Assembly (NCBI GenBank): GCA_020639235.1
Contig: JACKHC010000001.1
Coordinates: 1 to 64,000, forward strand
Length of the DNA: 64,000 bases
Source: Phycisphaeraceae bacterium
GTDB lineage: Bacteria > Planctomycetota > Phycisphaerae > Phycisphaerales > UBA1924
Direction: 5' to 3'
In this document: piece after piece, positions 52,133 to 62,763 of the stretch
Numbering within the stretch: position 1 is the stretch's first letter
Layout of the letters: each line of letters begins with the position of its first letter
Notes under the pieces: generated by a model
Told to the model about the DNA's origin: nothing
The model's input: the letters and a program-made list of their open reading frames with translations, nothing else
Databases searched by the model: none
Made by a program: the position numbers and the translations under genes

Positions 52133-54844
52133 CTACGACGGCGTCCCCTCCAACCAGAGCGTCGCGACCAGAGAGGCCCTTGCGTGACGGAATGAAACCG
52201 GCAAGTCGTTGTAGCGTGCATCGAGAAACGCTGTGGCCGCCGTCAGCAGCTTCCCCGCCTCGGCATGCACGTCCGGCCCACCGCGTCCTTCTTCCCGCAT
52301 GGACGGCTTGAGTCCGTTGAGCAACTGGAGCAACTGCCAGTCGTGCAGCAGCGCGCACTCCCCCACATTCGTGCTCACGCGAACTGCAACCGTGACCCCC
52401 CGCACCCAAGACCGTTCGCTGGTGACTCGGTCGGTTACGCGGTAGACAAAGAGCGGCCCAGTGACACCATCGCTGGCTGCAATTGACGCTGCGGGAGCGT
52501 CGATCGCTAGGGCCTGCCGCAGTGCGTGCTCGAAGACGGCGTGACCGGCCCCGACGACCCGCCCCCGTTCGCGCCGCGTCGCCGCGTGCCGATCAAACAG
52601 AAGCCCCGAGTAGTTCGCGCGAACCGTCGGATCTCTCCGCCAGGAGTCCGGCGTCTTGAACGACAGTCCATCGCCTTCTCGCTGCGGGCGCCGACGATTC
52701 AACTGCAGCACGTTGGTCACGAAGGGCTCCAGGTCGGGCAGATCCACGCGGGGAAGCAGCGCCGACGACTGTCTGAAGTCAAAGCGGGCGCAACTGCCCA
52801 CCAGCTCGCGCACCACTTCGAATGTGTCTCTGCCCCCAATGCGTGAGGTCTTCTCATCAAACCACGCACTGAGTCTTTCTCGCGGAACCCCGGAGGCCTG
52901 AGCGAACAGCTCCCGGTAGAGCGAGGATGGCGCCGCACCTAGCACGAGCTGACCTAGATCCTCCGGATGCTCCATGACATTTGCCATGGCCCGGTTGATC
53001 TCCTCGATCTTCTCCGTGAGCTTCTGCCAGATCCGAGACTCGACGGTTTGCGGATTGTGCACCACAACCACTTCCACACGCTCCTTCTGTCCGAATCGGT
53101 TCAGGCGTCCTACCCGCTGGTGCATCCGCATCGGATTCCACGGGAGGTCGATGTGGAAGAGCGTGTGGCAGTGTTCCTGGAGATCGATGCCTTCGCCGGC
53201 GGCCTCGGTCGAAACCAGAAAGCGCACCTTCCCTTCATTGAACCTCTCCGCGGCATCGGTGCGGGCCTCGGTAAGGACTCTGGGTGCCTCGCCCGCCGCT
53301 ATCACCACCTCCTCTGCCCGGGCGTCGCCGTTGATGAACGCGACGGCGTCCCTGCCGAAAGCCTGCATTAGCGCCGACATCAAGAGCGACTGCGTCGCCT
53401 TGTACTCCGTGAAAAAGAGGACCGAGCGGCCCGCGTACTGCGACCGAACCAGGTTGACGACCTTCCTGATCTTGGTCTCTTCGACAACCCGCTCGCTGGC
53501 CTCCAACAGCTCCCGAAGCCGCTGCTCTTCATCAGCCATCAGTCGCAGTTCAACGTCGCGTTCCGTGATCCGCTCTTCCAGCTGGGAGAGCTGATCAAAT
53601 TCGCCGAGTGCTTCAGCTTCGGCGTAGTCTGCGAGGTCCCGCTTTGACCCATTCAGTCGGTCGAGCTCGCCTCGCGCCCGCCCAATGCGCTCCAGCCTGC
53701 CACGGATCGCCCGGCGGATTGCAGCCACGGAGCTTGAGGCGAGCTTCTGCATCGCGATCAGAACGAGCATCACCGCGCGGCCCTGGGTCGCGTCGCTCAT
53801 CCGCGACGCATATGCCTTGCCGGAGACGATGAACTCCGTGAGCATGTCGTAGAATGCCGCCTCGGCCGTTGAGTACCCGTACTCCTCCGAATGGACGAGC
53901 GGCTCCTGAAAGAGCTTGCGTCCCTCGAGGTCGGTGACGTTGTACTTGTTGTTCCTGATGACCGCCTGCGAGAGCGACGGAAGCTGCGCCGCCACCCCTC
54001 TGGATGGATCGAAGAGGTCCGGACGGAGCAAGTTGAGCAGCGACAGGAACCCGTAGTTCTTCCCTCGGTGGGGCGTTCCGGTGAAGAACACCATCGACCG
54101 GACAAGCTGGTGCTCGACGAGCTTCGCGACGAGCTTGTAGCCCTGGGTCGGGCCGGCGTCCTCGTCGGCGTTGAGGTGGTGGGCCTCGTCCACGATCACC
54201 GTGTCCCACACGCCGCCCTCCACGAGCCGTTCATGGCGGCCCTTGCTGTCTGCTCGCAGCGTCTGCAACGACGCGATGACCTGGCTGTGGATCGCCCAGA
54301 AGTTGGCTTTCTCGGAGTCCGCACCCGAGTGGTATCGCGCAAGCCGCACGTCAAACATGTCGAGCATGCGCTGCTGCCACTGCTCGACCAGCGACGCCGG
54401 GCACAACACCAACAGACGACCCAGCCCGCCGCGGGATGCCAGCGCCGCTAGGATTAGTCCAGCCTCGACTGTCTTGCCGAGCCCCACGTCGTCGGCGACC
54501 AGCCATCTCGCCGGCTGCGTGCTCAGAACTTGGCGACACACCCACAGCTGGTGCGGCAGGAGTTCGATCTTCGACCTCGCGAACACCCCCCAGACGTCGT
54601 TGACCGACCGAATCGCCTCGGCCTGCACGCGTGCCACCGTTTCGACGGGGTTGGCCCACTGGGCCGACGCAATCGCCTCCAGCGGCTCCAGGCGTCTCAC
54701 CAGATCGCCACGCTCGCACTCCTCGATCCCACGGTCAAATCGCACAACGACCGTCGCCCCATTATCGGCGACCACACGGCCCTCGCCCAGCTGAGCGTGG
54801 CCAACGGGGTCGTCTTTGCGGAACTCCTGCTCACCACCGTTCAT
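52133..54844 (-). CDS. SNF2-family DEAD/DEAH helicase
   Basis: 903 residues from ATG 54844, whose first four bases overlap the stop of the giant gene (ATGA); the open frame to 55546 is just read-through. A short beta N-terminus (about 10-60, GHAQLGEGRVVADNGATVVVRF) precedes the helicase core. Motif I is DDVGLGKT (about 118-125), motif II DEAHH (219-223), motif III TGTPHRG (about 250) and motif VI QRVGRLNRFGQ (about 575). A coiled-coil insert (about 370-450) separates the two halves, and about 280 C-terminal residues are unassigned. The layout resembles DrmD (DISARM) and HepA/RapA-like helicases. No nuclease motif seen. Confidence 0.9.
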   Translation of the reverse strand: MNGGEQEFRKDDPVGHAQLGEGRVVADNGATVVVRFDRGIEECERGDLVRRLEPLEAIASAQWANPVETVARVQAEAIRSVNDVWGVFARSKIELLPHQLWVCRQVLSTQPARWLVADDVGLGKTVEAGLILAALASRGGLGRLLVLCPASLVEQWQQRMLDMFDVRLARYHSGADSEKANFWAIHSQVIASLQTLRADSKGRHERLVEGGVWDTVIVDEAHHLNADEDAGPTQGYKLVAKLVEHQLVRSMVFFTGTPHRGKNYGFLSLLNLLRPDLFDPSRGVAAQLPSLSQAVIRNNKYNVTDLEGRKLFQEPLVHSEEYGYSTAEAAFYDMLTEFIVSGKAYASRMSDATQGRAVMLVLIAMQKLASSSVAAIRRAIRGRLERIGRARGELDRLNGSKRDLADYAEAEALGEFDQLSQLEERITERDVELRLMADEEQRLRELLEASERVVEETKIRKVVNLVRSQYAGRSVLFFTEYKATQSLLMSALMQAFGRDAVAFINGDARAEEVVIAAGEAPRVLTEARTDAAERFNEGKVRFLVSTEAAGEGIDLQEHCHTLFHIDLPWNPMRMHQRVGRLNRFGQKERVEVVVVHNPQTVESRIWQKLTEKIEEINRAMANVMEHPEDLGQLVLGAAPSSLYRELFAQASGVPRERLSAWFDEKTSRIGGRDTFEVVRELVGSCARFDFRQSSALLPRVDLPDLEPFVTNVLQLNRRRPQREGDGLSFKTPDSWRRDPTVRANYSGLLFDRHAATRRERGRVVGAGHAVFEHALRQALAIDAPAASIAASDGVTGPLFVYRVTDRVTSERSWVRGVTVAVRVSTNVGECALLHDWQLLQLLNGLKPSMREEGRGGPDVHAEAGKLLTAATAFLDARYNDLPVSFRHARASLVATLWLEGTPS

Positions 54845-57800
54845 TCGCTTGGTCCTTGGGAGAGGGGTGGGTGTTGCATCACTTCCTCCAGCAGTGCGTC
54901 GTCGGCCGCAAGAACTTGTAGGGGAATGTCGTACGCCCCGCCGAAGGTCGGGTCGCGAAGAGTGGCCGCGAGTGAATCGTGGATTGTCTGCGAATCCTGG
55001 AGCCGGTGGCTCCCCGCGCTCTCCTCGTCGAGTTCGCACAGGCCCAGGCGCTGCACCAGCATCCGAACGCGGCCGGAAGGCATGTAGCTGTATCGCGCCC
55101 ATGCCGGTGCCGCGCGAAGAAAGCCCGAGCGGACCAGCTCGCGAACGACCAGGCACGAGCCGAGTCCCAGGGCCCTTGTCAGCGGGGGCGCGTCGATCTC
55201 CGTTCCCTGCCCGATACGCGATGAGCGCGGCACAAGCAGATCGGACAGCTCGATGCTCTCCTGGTGGTCCAGGATCTTGAACCACCAAACGTACTGGTGA
55301 AGCCAGTGCCCAAACTGGTAGATGCGAGGATACAGGCTCATCCAGTGCAAGTACTCCTGGTCGTCGAGCTGCGGATCGAAGTACTCTTTCAAGAGCCCGA
55401 TCCAGCGGTCCGCGTTCTGGTGGGGCGGGGTAGCAAATGTGTCGAGCCAGCCGCGGCTCAAACACCTCTGAACAAAGCCTCGATGCTGCTCCGGGCGCGA
55501 ACGCCCCATGCTCTGCATCGCGCCGAGCAGGAAAAGGGTCATCCACCCACGGCGGAGCCCTTCGCCGCCGTTCTCAAGCACTGGGGGATCGTCGTAGACG
55601 TGGGCTACAGAGAGGTCGGGTCTTTGTCCATCCGGCAACAGGCGTCGGTAGTAGTTCGCGAGGTGCGGTTCTCCGTGCATCTTCCACCACGCTGCGATCC
55701 GGAGGACCGCGTCCTGCGGGAGCGGCTCTTCGTCGGCGGGGTCTTCGGCCGCGGGTTGGTATTCACCACGAACGAACTGCTCCCATTCTCGAGAGTTGCC
55801 CCGCTGTAGGGCCATCGCGACGTGCTGCGGTTCCATGCCCTCAAAGATCTCGTCGTTTCGCGAGATGTTCGAGAGCCATGTCGACCCAAGACCTCGGAGG
55901 CAGTGGCTGACGCGTTCCGCGTCGGCGCTCGTAGCCAGGTACTCCAGCACTGATCGGCGCTGCGTGTCGGTCATCGATTCACGCGTCATCCACCTCGCGA
56001 TGGTCTCCGCCTTCACTCCCTGGCCGTATCGACACGCATAAAAGAACTGCAGCCCCTCCGCCGAGTACTCCGCATCCAGCACATGCTCCGCTGGTGCGAA
56101 GGCCGCCCGTCGCCGGTCTTCCGCGCGGGAATCAGAGGCATCGTGCCCGACGACGAGCGTGCCGGCAGGATGCCAACCCCCGTCGCAGCCCCGAAACTTC
56201 ACGCTCTCTAGCAGCTCAGTCAGCTGATCACGCTCGTCGTCAGCGGCCTTACTCTCACGACCGGAAGAGTCACTGACAAACTCTGGAGAGATCAACGTCC
56301 CCATCCGCGCTGCGACTTCCGCCGGCGCGCAGCCTCCGGCATCCAGTTCGTGCTCCACGGCGTCGACGAGCCCGAGGCGCCCGAGCTTCGGCGCGCGATC
56401 GCCCAAGAGCCGAGCAAGGACGCCGGCCAAACGGGGGTGCATCAGTGTCCCTGGGGCCCAGCGCTGGCCGAATCGCTTCCAGAAGGCTACCTCCAGGAAC
56501 ACGTCTTCCTCGGCGAGTCGCCCGTACACCACGTACTCCGGTTCGTCGAGCCGCACCAGCCGCTCGTAGCTCGACGCCTGATCCAACGGATCGGTGTTCG
56601 GCAGTCCAGTTGGGAGGACCGCACGCTGACCCACGAGCACCCTCACCGCCCCCGTTGCTCCCCAAAGCAATTCCCGCATCAGGCTTGTGGCGGGTCCCTC
56701 GTCCCCCGCTGCTCCCACCGACTCACCGAACCGCTCCCAGGCCGACCGCCAGAACTCATACGGCTCGGCACCGGCATCGAGCCCCAGCGAGTCCCGCACT
56801 CGACTCCAGTCCGCAGTGCAATGGTCGAACAACTGCACCAGCACGTCGCCGAGACGTGTACCCGCCTCGCAAACCAACCTGCCGTTCACAACGGACTCCG
56901 GCGCCAGCGACCCGCGGGCGATGTGAAGTTCGAACGGCGCGTGGAACGCGAACCCCAGCCGGCAGCACTCGTGTGTCGGTGCCGTCACCCAGATGGTCGG
57001 AACATCCTCTGCGAGCTTCCCGATGCCCCGGCCACTCAGCGGAACCAGCAGCTGGCAGCGCCGTGGATCGTCCGGCGGTCCGGCGTGGACAACCAGGCAT
57101 CGGCTCTCAGGCATGACACTCGCGCTGTGAGCACGGCCGTGGCCAAGCGGAAGCCGCGCGACTCCGACGAACGCGCCTTGTACCCCGGGCACGGGCTCCG
57201 GGTTCCACGCCGCGTGCAGCACCGTCCCGTCGCAACGCTGCATCGAAATGCGGCTGATCTCTCGCGAGAAGACTGGAAGGAGCGGCGACAGAACCAGGAA
57301 CCGGTCTAGGAACGCTTCGCCGTTTGCCTCTTCCACGCCGAATCCCAGTCGGATCACCGTAACGTCATCCCCGTCCAGTCCCGGATCCTCCCAACGCTCC
57401 GCGGCCTCCGTCGCTGACGCGTAGGCATCGTCACCAAGTTCGTCCGGATAGAACCCCGCAACGATTCGCACGCCCAACCGTCCGCTCACCACCACCGGCT
57501 CCGGACTGACAAAGAACGTGCTCTTGAACCCATAGCCGAACCGGCCGGTCGTGATCTCTTGGGACTCGTCGGCCGACTTGTCTGAGGCTGCTATGGTCAG
57601 CATCTTGAGCAAGTCGTCCTGATACCGGCGGGTGGACCCGTCAAACTGTCCGAGGCGGGCACGATTCACGGGACGCCCCCAGTGCAGGAACGTAACACCC
57701 TCCGGTCCCTGTACGACCACAAAGCGTCGGTGCGCCGGATTCAGTGGCGCTCCCTGCCCTCGCATACGACTCCACTCGGAGACCGCGTCATCGGCGTTCT

Positions 57801-60800
57801 GGAACAGCTCGAACGGGACCGAGGCGGCCGAGTACTGGGCGACGTGCATCTTGCGGCGCACCGACTCAAGAATCTCTCGCTGGAACGCCTTGTCATCCAG
57901 CAGCACCTGCCGCATCGACTCTCGCAACTTGCGATGTTCGCGGTCGGCGTGCTCCATCGCTGCGCGGGCTTCCTCGTGCCTTCCACCGGGCTTCTCGAGT
58001 TCCAGCTCGGCCTCGGCTTTTGCGTAAGTGGCCCGGTTCCATCGGTCCAGGTACTGTCGAACCTCCCCGGTCCCGCGGTAGCTGATCTGCTGCAGGTACA
58101 CGGGCAAGGCGTCGAGCAGCACATTCTGGACAATGCGGACGTTGAGCGCTCCGAGGTCACGATCGGGGTCGACGATCTCGGCGAGGACCTCCGGGCTGGG
58201 ACGCTGCCGGAAGATGTTCTCGAGCAACCACGCGAGCGAACGCTGCAGGAGTTCCTTCGCGCGATCGGGCTCTCGGAGTTCCTCCGGCGGGACCCTCCGG
58301 AGTTGAAGCCGCGTGACACCGGTCCAATCATCGCCCCCGACCCAGTGGGTGCTGTGGTGCAGCACAATGTGCTCGAAGTCCTGGGAAAGGTTGACCCGGA
58401 TCGCGTCGCCGAAGAGGTTCGGGACCACCGTGGCTTTCTCCGCCACCACCTCAATGATGAACCGCCGCCGCTGCATCTGAGCATCGATGGAGTCCAGTTG
58501 GGGCCGCGTGACCCGGGTGTCGCCCCGAAGCACTTCGGGCAGCGACCATGGCACTTGGTGCCGAAGCTCCCGCAAGGAAATGGGACGCAGGTATCTGCCC
58601 GCCAGCTCGATCATCGCCTCGTGATCCCCCAAGAACGCAAAGAACCCCCCGATGGCGTTCGCGCTCAGCCTCCGGCTCCAATCGACAAAGTACCGCTCGA
58701 TGTCTACGGCGGACCTCCGGTACGCCGACTCCAGTTGGTCTTTGTCTGCAATGTCTTCCGCACTTGTGGAGGCTGGAGTCTCAGCGTCGACCACGTCGAG
58801 ATGCGTCCGATTCAGGGCACCTAAGCAGCGGCGAATGACCGCTTCCTGTTCCACGTCGAGTAATGCCGCCCTGCTCACCCCTGGGCTGTCAACGCAGAGG
58901 TTCGTGGACGGTGTCCACTTGCCCTGCTGATTGAGGAGCTGCGCCCGCCTTAGACACGACGCACCCCCTTCGTGCCCGGCCACTAGTCGCAGGTACTCGT
59001 TATGCACCCGAACGGCGATCTCTCGCAATTCCGTCGGACAATCCGCATGGTGCAGCCGCACAGCGGTCAGCACACGCTCCAGGCGATCAAGGTCGAGTAG
59101 TCCGGTGGCGAGCTCCTTCGTCACCAGAGACCATGCGTTCTCGATGCCAAGGTCTTGGACCAACCCGCCGGCCACCCGCGCCGCCGGCATGGCTTGGCCG
59201 TCCGAGCGAAGGGCTGCCAGCCACACCTCGAACATCTCCCGGCTGTTCAGGCCAATTTGGCCGATGCGGAACCGATTGTGTTGCGCGAGATACTGGCAGA
59301 GCGCACCGGCCGCGTCTGGAACACTCAGGCACCGCTGGACCGCACCGCGACTCGCTGGGTGGCGCTTCACTTGAAGAGCAACGTCGTTCCATGCATGCCA
59401 CGGTCCCTCCGGACCAACGAGTTCTGACAGCATGTCATCCAACGTCGGGATGCTTAGCACCCGGACCGGCGAGACGGCCTTGCCCGAGGCGGTTGGCACC
59501 CACGCCGTCGTGCTAACCTGCTGCTTAACTTCCTCCGAGCACGAGGGCCCCAGTTCCCCGACCGCGTCCAGGATGAACGCCCAGTAGTGTTGCGGCTCCC
59601 GGACGCGGAGCACCTCCCGCAGCGCTTGCTCAAGCCCGAACGTCTCGGCGAGGGCGCTGCCGCGATGCGCCCAGTAGTCATACTCGGGACCAGGCTCAAC
59701 CAGTGTGATGGACAGCGCTCCGCCAAGCTCCTCGGGCAGCCGGAACGATCCGCGGAGGAACGTGTGCTCGTCGAGCGGCCCGAGCGCCTTGCTCCCTGTC
59801 CTCCGGTGCAGCGCCACATCCTTGAGCAGATGAAGGTGCGATTCCGGCCAGGACCGAAGCAGTTCCCGGCGGGCCTCCTCGTCGTCGACGGACACGCCGT
59901 GCCGCTCGCTGGGTTGGAGTTGCTCCAGAAGAACCATCAGCGTGCCGCGGTCAATCCGGCTCACGCCGAGCTTGCGCATCTGATCCGCGTTGAGCTTGCG
60001 GCAAGCCTCCGCCGAGAGCCTCCGCCAATGATCGCCACGGCATCCGACCACTGCATCGAAGAGCACCCGCCACGCCGACCCATGCTCCTCGTCGTCGACC
60101 AGGAGAAGATCCGAACCACTGGCGTGCTCCGCTTCACGTTCAAACAGTCTGCGCTGACCGTGAAGCAGATACCGCAAACACCGCACCATGTCCTCTTCAC
60201 TGAGCTCGGCGCCGTCTCTGACCATGGCCTCGAACAGCGGCATCCTGGCCTCACGAGCCACCGCCAACTCGCTCGCGGACGAGACGAGCCTGATGCAGAG
60301 ACGGAGATCACAGGCGGGAATCCGGTCGTTACCGAGAAGTCGAGACTGGAGCTCCTCGTCCAGAATGGGGTCGCCAGACAAGTCCACTCCAACGAGCGGC
60401 AGTTGAGACAACGCGCCCATCATCGGCTTTGCGTATCGAGGTACGCCGCAGAAGAGCGTGCCCGAGGCCTGTGCGCTCCGCAGCTCGGAGACCGAGACTC
60501 GTCCGCCTGTGCCCTCGGAACGGTACATTGTCGCCGGGAACAACTTGATGGCGTCGACGCCTTGCAGAACGTCCCCCATGACTTGGTCGGCGGCACTCAG
60601 GAGCGCCGCTCGAGCCACCCAGGCGCACGCACGCGTCATCGCCGCAGTTCGTGCCCCCTGCGGGCCCTGCTCCAGCACCGTCTGCAATCGCCCGACCTCT
60701 TGCACGAGCGCGACACAACCGGCCGCATCCGCAAGGACCGTTGGCTCCGCCCGACCCCGGAGTTCGCCGGGCACCACCAACAACCCGCGACCTTCGCCGG

Positions 60801-62763
60801 CGAGGCGAGTGAGCACCTCCTGCATGGCGACGTCCAGCCCCTTCGGGGTGGTCACCCCGACCACGCTCGTTGCCCGGACACACTGGATCAGGCGCGACAG
60901 CGCCTGCCGAAGAGCGTGATTCTCGTGCTTGAGAAACTCGCGTGTTCCAACTGTGTGGAGCGCACCTCGCACCAGAGCCATCAAAGCCACCTGCACGCGG
61001 TCGGAGTCGATTGTCTCGCGCGGAAGCGACGACACAAACGACGCGCAGTACCGCAGCGACTCTGCGTCGCCGCACACTGCCGCGACATCCACCGCCAGCA
61101 TCGCCTCGACAGCCTCTAGCGGCCATGCCTCTTGTTCGTCCAGGCCGCACAACCGAGGGGCTCGCTCGAAGGTCACCACTGCCCGTCTGGTCAGGTCGGC
61201 GAGCGCACGGAACGTCCGCCACGCGAGGTCTCGGTCGGACGGCTCCCCGGGCAGCACCAGCACCGGCTCACTTGTTCCCAAAACCTTCCATGAGACTCCG
61301 TCTTGACCGAACGCCTTCACCCATTGTGCCTGACTGCATATCGCCCGGCGGTGGACCGAAAAAAAAGCCGATCGCATCAGCAGGCCAGTCAGCTCGCCGA
61401 GATCGGGGTGGTCATGTCCAATGCTCTCTGCGAGGCGGTCCAAGGCGGGGATCAGGAGTGGAAGGGTGGCCGACTCCATGAGGCGACCGTTCCATTCATG
61501 TCGGATGTTGACTTCTGCCTCACCGACCCGGACCGATGCGGGCATGTCGATGCGCTGTCGTCCCGAGTCGACAAAGTACCAACCGTGCAGTGTCAGCGTG
61601 TAGTCTGCGCCGCCGAGGCTCCCGGGGGGGACCACCTCGTCGTGCTCCGGTTGCAACGGCAGAAAGACCGCCCACCGAATCCTCAACGTCAGATGCCGTT
61701 CTTTGGCCTCCGCACTCCGAGGCCTGCGGCCCGCGAAGCACACCGCCCCGTGCGGCTCGGCCTTCCGCCTAACTGCGGTGGGCATATTCCGCTCGTCAGT
61801 GGTCTCGATGCGGGGCCAGTCTGGTCGCTCCATGATCGCACGAAGCTGGTCGTCCTTCACATAGGCCTCAACCCCGGCGAACACGCAAGGGTCCCGCGAT
61901 TCGGCAGTGCTATTCCTGACCTTGATGCCCCCGCCCAGCGCGGTCCTCCCGAAGCTCATTCCTTCCTTGTACGAGCACCGTCGCGACGAACGCCCTAAGG
62001 CCGCTTCGAACACCCGACTGAAGGACGATCCCTCCACCCTCCATCCTCGGATCAGTTCCAAGTGCCGCAAGAGCGGGAGTAAGGTCGGGAGATCTTCGAG
62101 AACGGCGGTGTCGAACAACCCCAAATCGTCAAGCGACTCTCCGTAGAACCGCTCAAAGATCAGGTCTCCGTCGGCCTCGCTGTGGGCTGGAAGGCGGAGT
62201 GGCAACCACAAGGCAAACCAATCCAAAGTCGCCACAACGTCAGCGGCGACTTCCCCATCGATGACGGGCGCCAGGCGTTGACGCAACAGTGCCTGGTCGG
62301 CCTGAGAGAACTCGTTCCATCCGGCGTGGCAAAGACCTCCCCACGGATTGAGCACCTCTGCACCGGAGAAGTCTCGCTCCACGCCTCGGCAGTTCCACGC
62401 GTAGAAGAACGCCTCGCAGACATGGAACACACTCTTCATTCCAAGTCCGAACTGTCCGATCGAATCACGTCGGTTGGACTTGCTGCTCAGGTAGATCCGT
62501 CGGATCGCCTTCGCGTTCGATGAGTCGAACGCTCCATTGTTGACGACGAAGACGGCGGGACCCTTCAAGAGCGGGTGGCTGGCCCTGGCACCGAGGCCGT
62601 TGCACCAGCCCAACTCCATGCGCGTTGCCTTCGCGTCGTCGCTGTTCTGAATCAACTCCTTCACGATGGCATACGCGTCCCGATAGCGGTCGACCAGATT
62701 CTCGCGGATCATGTTGATGATCGCGGCTGGCTCAACCGTAAATCCTGGGACTTGTTCGCTCAT
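54841..62763 (-). CDS. Giant protein with two sacsin-like GHKL ATPase modules
   Basis: 2640 residues. Module 1 (about 1-250) has N-box ELIQNSDDA (36-44), a sacsin-type G1 VVNNGAF (about 73-79) and G2 GQFGLGMKS (103-111). Module 2 (about 1635-1880) has ELFQNADDA (about 1650), LHWGRPV and GRFGYGFKS. The two are only distantly alike, so an old duplication or fusion. Between and behind lie about 1300 and 700 residues of mainly helical sequence with Leu-rich stretches, without a known catalytic domain. Sacsin- and Hsp90-type GHKL domains bind ATP and act as conformational clamps. No signal peptide or membrane helix. Coupled by ATGA to the helicase gene, so the two probably act in one complex. Confidence 0.88.
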   Translation of the reverse strand: MSEQVPGFTVEPAAIINMIRENLVDRYRDAYAIVKELIQNSDDAKATRMELGWCNGLGARASHPLLKGPAVFVVNNGAFDSSNAKAIRRIYLSSKSNRRDSIGQFGLGMKSVFHVCEAFFYAWNCRGVERDFSGAEVLNPWGGLCHAGWNEFSQADQALLRQRLAPVIDGEVAADVVATLDWFALWLPLRLPAHSEADGDLIFERFYGESLDDLGLFDTAVLEDLPTLLPLLRHLELIRGWRVEGSSFSRVFEAALGRSSRRCSYKEGMSFGRTALGGGIKVRNSTAESRDPCVFAGVEAYVKDDQLRAIMERPDWPRIETTDERNMPTAVRRKAEPHGAVCFAGRRPRSAEAKERHLTLRIRWAVFLPLQPEHDEVVPPGSLGGADYTLTLHGWYFVDSGRQRIDMPASVRVGEAEVNIRHEWNGRLMESATLPLLIPALDRLAESIGHDHPDLGELTGLLMRSAFFSVHRRAICSQAQWVKAFGQDGVSWKVLGTSEPVLVLPGEPSDRDLAWRTFRALADLTRRAVVTFERAPRLCGLDEQEAWPLEAVEAMLAVDVAAVCGDAESLRYCASFVSSLPRETIDSDRVQVALMALVRGALHTVGTREFLKHENHALRQALSRLIQCVRATSVVGVTTPKGLDVAMQEVLTRLAGEGRGLLVVPGELRGRAEPTVLADAAGCVALVQEVGRLQTVLEQGPQGARTAAMTRACAWVARAALLSAADQVMGDVLQGVDAIKLFPATMYRSEGTGGRVSVSELRSAQASGTLFCGVPRYAKPMMGALSQLPLVGVDLSGDPILDEELQSRLLGNDRIPACDLRLCIRLVSSASELAVAREARMPLFEAMVRDGAELSEEDMVRCLRYLLHGQRRLFEREAEHASGSDLLLVDDEEHGSAWRVLFDAVVGCRGDHWRRLSAEACRKLNADQMRKLGVSRIDRGTLMVLLEQLQPSERHGVSVDDEEARRELLRSWPESHLHLLKDVALHRRTGSKALGPLDEHTFLRGSFRLPEELGGALSITLVEPGPEYDYWAHRGSALAETFGLEQALREVLRVREPQHYWAFILDAVGELGPSCSEEVKQQVSTTAWVPTASGKAVSPVRVLSIPTLDDMLSELVGPEGPWHAWNDVALQVKRHPASRGAVQRCLSVPDAAGALCQYLAQHNRFRIGQIGLNSREMFEVWLAALRSDGQAMPAARVAGGLVQDLGIENAWSLVTKELATGLLDLDRLERVLTAVRLHHADCPTELREIAVRVHNEYLRLVAGHEGGASCLRRAQLLNQQGKWTPSTNLCVDSPGVSRAALLDVEQEAVIRRCLGALNRTHLDVVDAETPASTSAEDIADKDQLESAYRRSAVDIERYFVDWSRRLSANAIGGFFAFLGDHEAMIELAGRYLRPISLRELRHQVPWSLPEVLRGDTRVTRPQLDSIDAQMQRRRFIIEVVAEKATVVPNLFGDAIRVNLSQDFEHIVLHHSTHWVGGDDWTGVTRLQLRRVPPEELREPDRAKELLQRSLAWLLENIFRQRPSPEVLAEIVDPDRDLGALNVRIVQNVLLDALPVYLQQISYRGTGEVRQYLDRWNRATYAKAEAELELEKPGGRHEEARAAMEHADREHRKLRESMRQVLLDDKAFQREILESVRRKMHVAQYSAASVPFELFQNADDAVSEWSRMRGQGAPLNPAHRRFVVVQGPEGVTFLHWGRPVNRARLGQFDGSTRRYQDDLLKMLTIAASDKSADESQEITTGRFGYGFKSTFFVSPEPVVVSGRLGVRIVAGFYPDELGDDAYASATEAAERWEDPGLDGDDVTVIRLGFGVEEANGEAFLDRFLVLSPLLPVFSREISRISMQRCDGTVLHAAWNPEPVPGVQGAFVGVARLPLGHGRAHSASVMPESRCLVVHAGPPDDPRRCQLLVPLSGRGIGKLAEDVPTIWVTAPTHECCRLGFAFHAPFELHIARGSLAPESVVNGRLVCEAGTRLGDVLVQLFDHCTADWSRVRDSLGLDAGAEPYEFWRSAWERFGESVGAAGDEGPATSLMRELLWGATGAVRVLVGQRAVLPTGLPNTDPLDQASSYERLVRLDEPEYVVYGRLAEEDVFLEVAFWKRFGQRWAPGTLMHPRLAGVLARLLGDRAPKLGRLGLVDAVEHELDAGGCAPAEVAARMGTLISPEFVSDSSGRESKAADDERDQLTELLESVKFRGCDGGWHPAGTLVVGHDASDSRAEDRRRAAFAPAEHVLDAEYSAEGLQFFYACRYGQGVKAETIARWMTRESMTDTQRRSVLEYLATSADAERVSHCLRGLGSTWLSNISRNDEIFEGMEPQHVAMALQRGNSREWEQFVRGEYQPAAEDPADEEPLPQDAVLRIAAWWKMHGEPHLANYYRRLLPDGQRPDLSVAHVYDDPPVLENGGEGLRRGWMTLFLLGAMQSMGRSRPEQHRGFVQRCLSRGWLDTFATPPHQNADRWIGLLKEYFDPQLDDQEYLHWMSLYPRIYQFGHWLHQYVWWFKILDHQESIELSDLLVPRSSRIGQGTEIDAPPLTRALGLGSCLVVRELVRSGFLRAAPAWARYSYMPSGRVRMLVQRLGLCELDEESAGSHRLQDSQTIHDSLAATLRDPTFGGAYDIPLQVLAADDALLEEVMQHPPLSQGPSE

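Noticed and set aside
59587..61119. 510-codon open frame opposite the giant gene
   Set aside because: Antisense shadow; the giant protein is continuous and carries recognisable motifs on the other strand.
52133..62763. DISARM or BREX system
   Set aside because: The helicase resembles DrmD, but drmA, drmB, drmC and a methylase are missing; no BREX kinase, phosphatase or PglX is present in the element.
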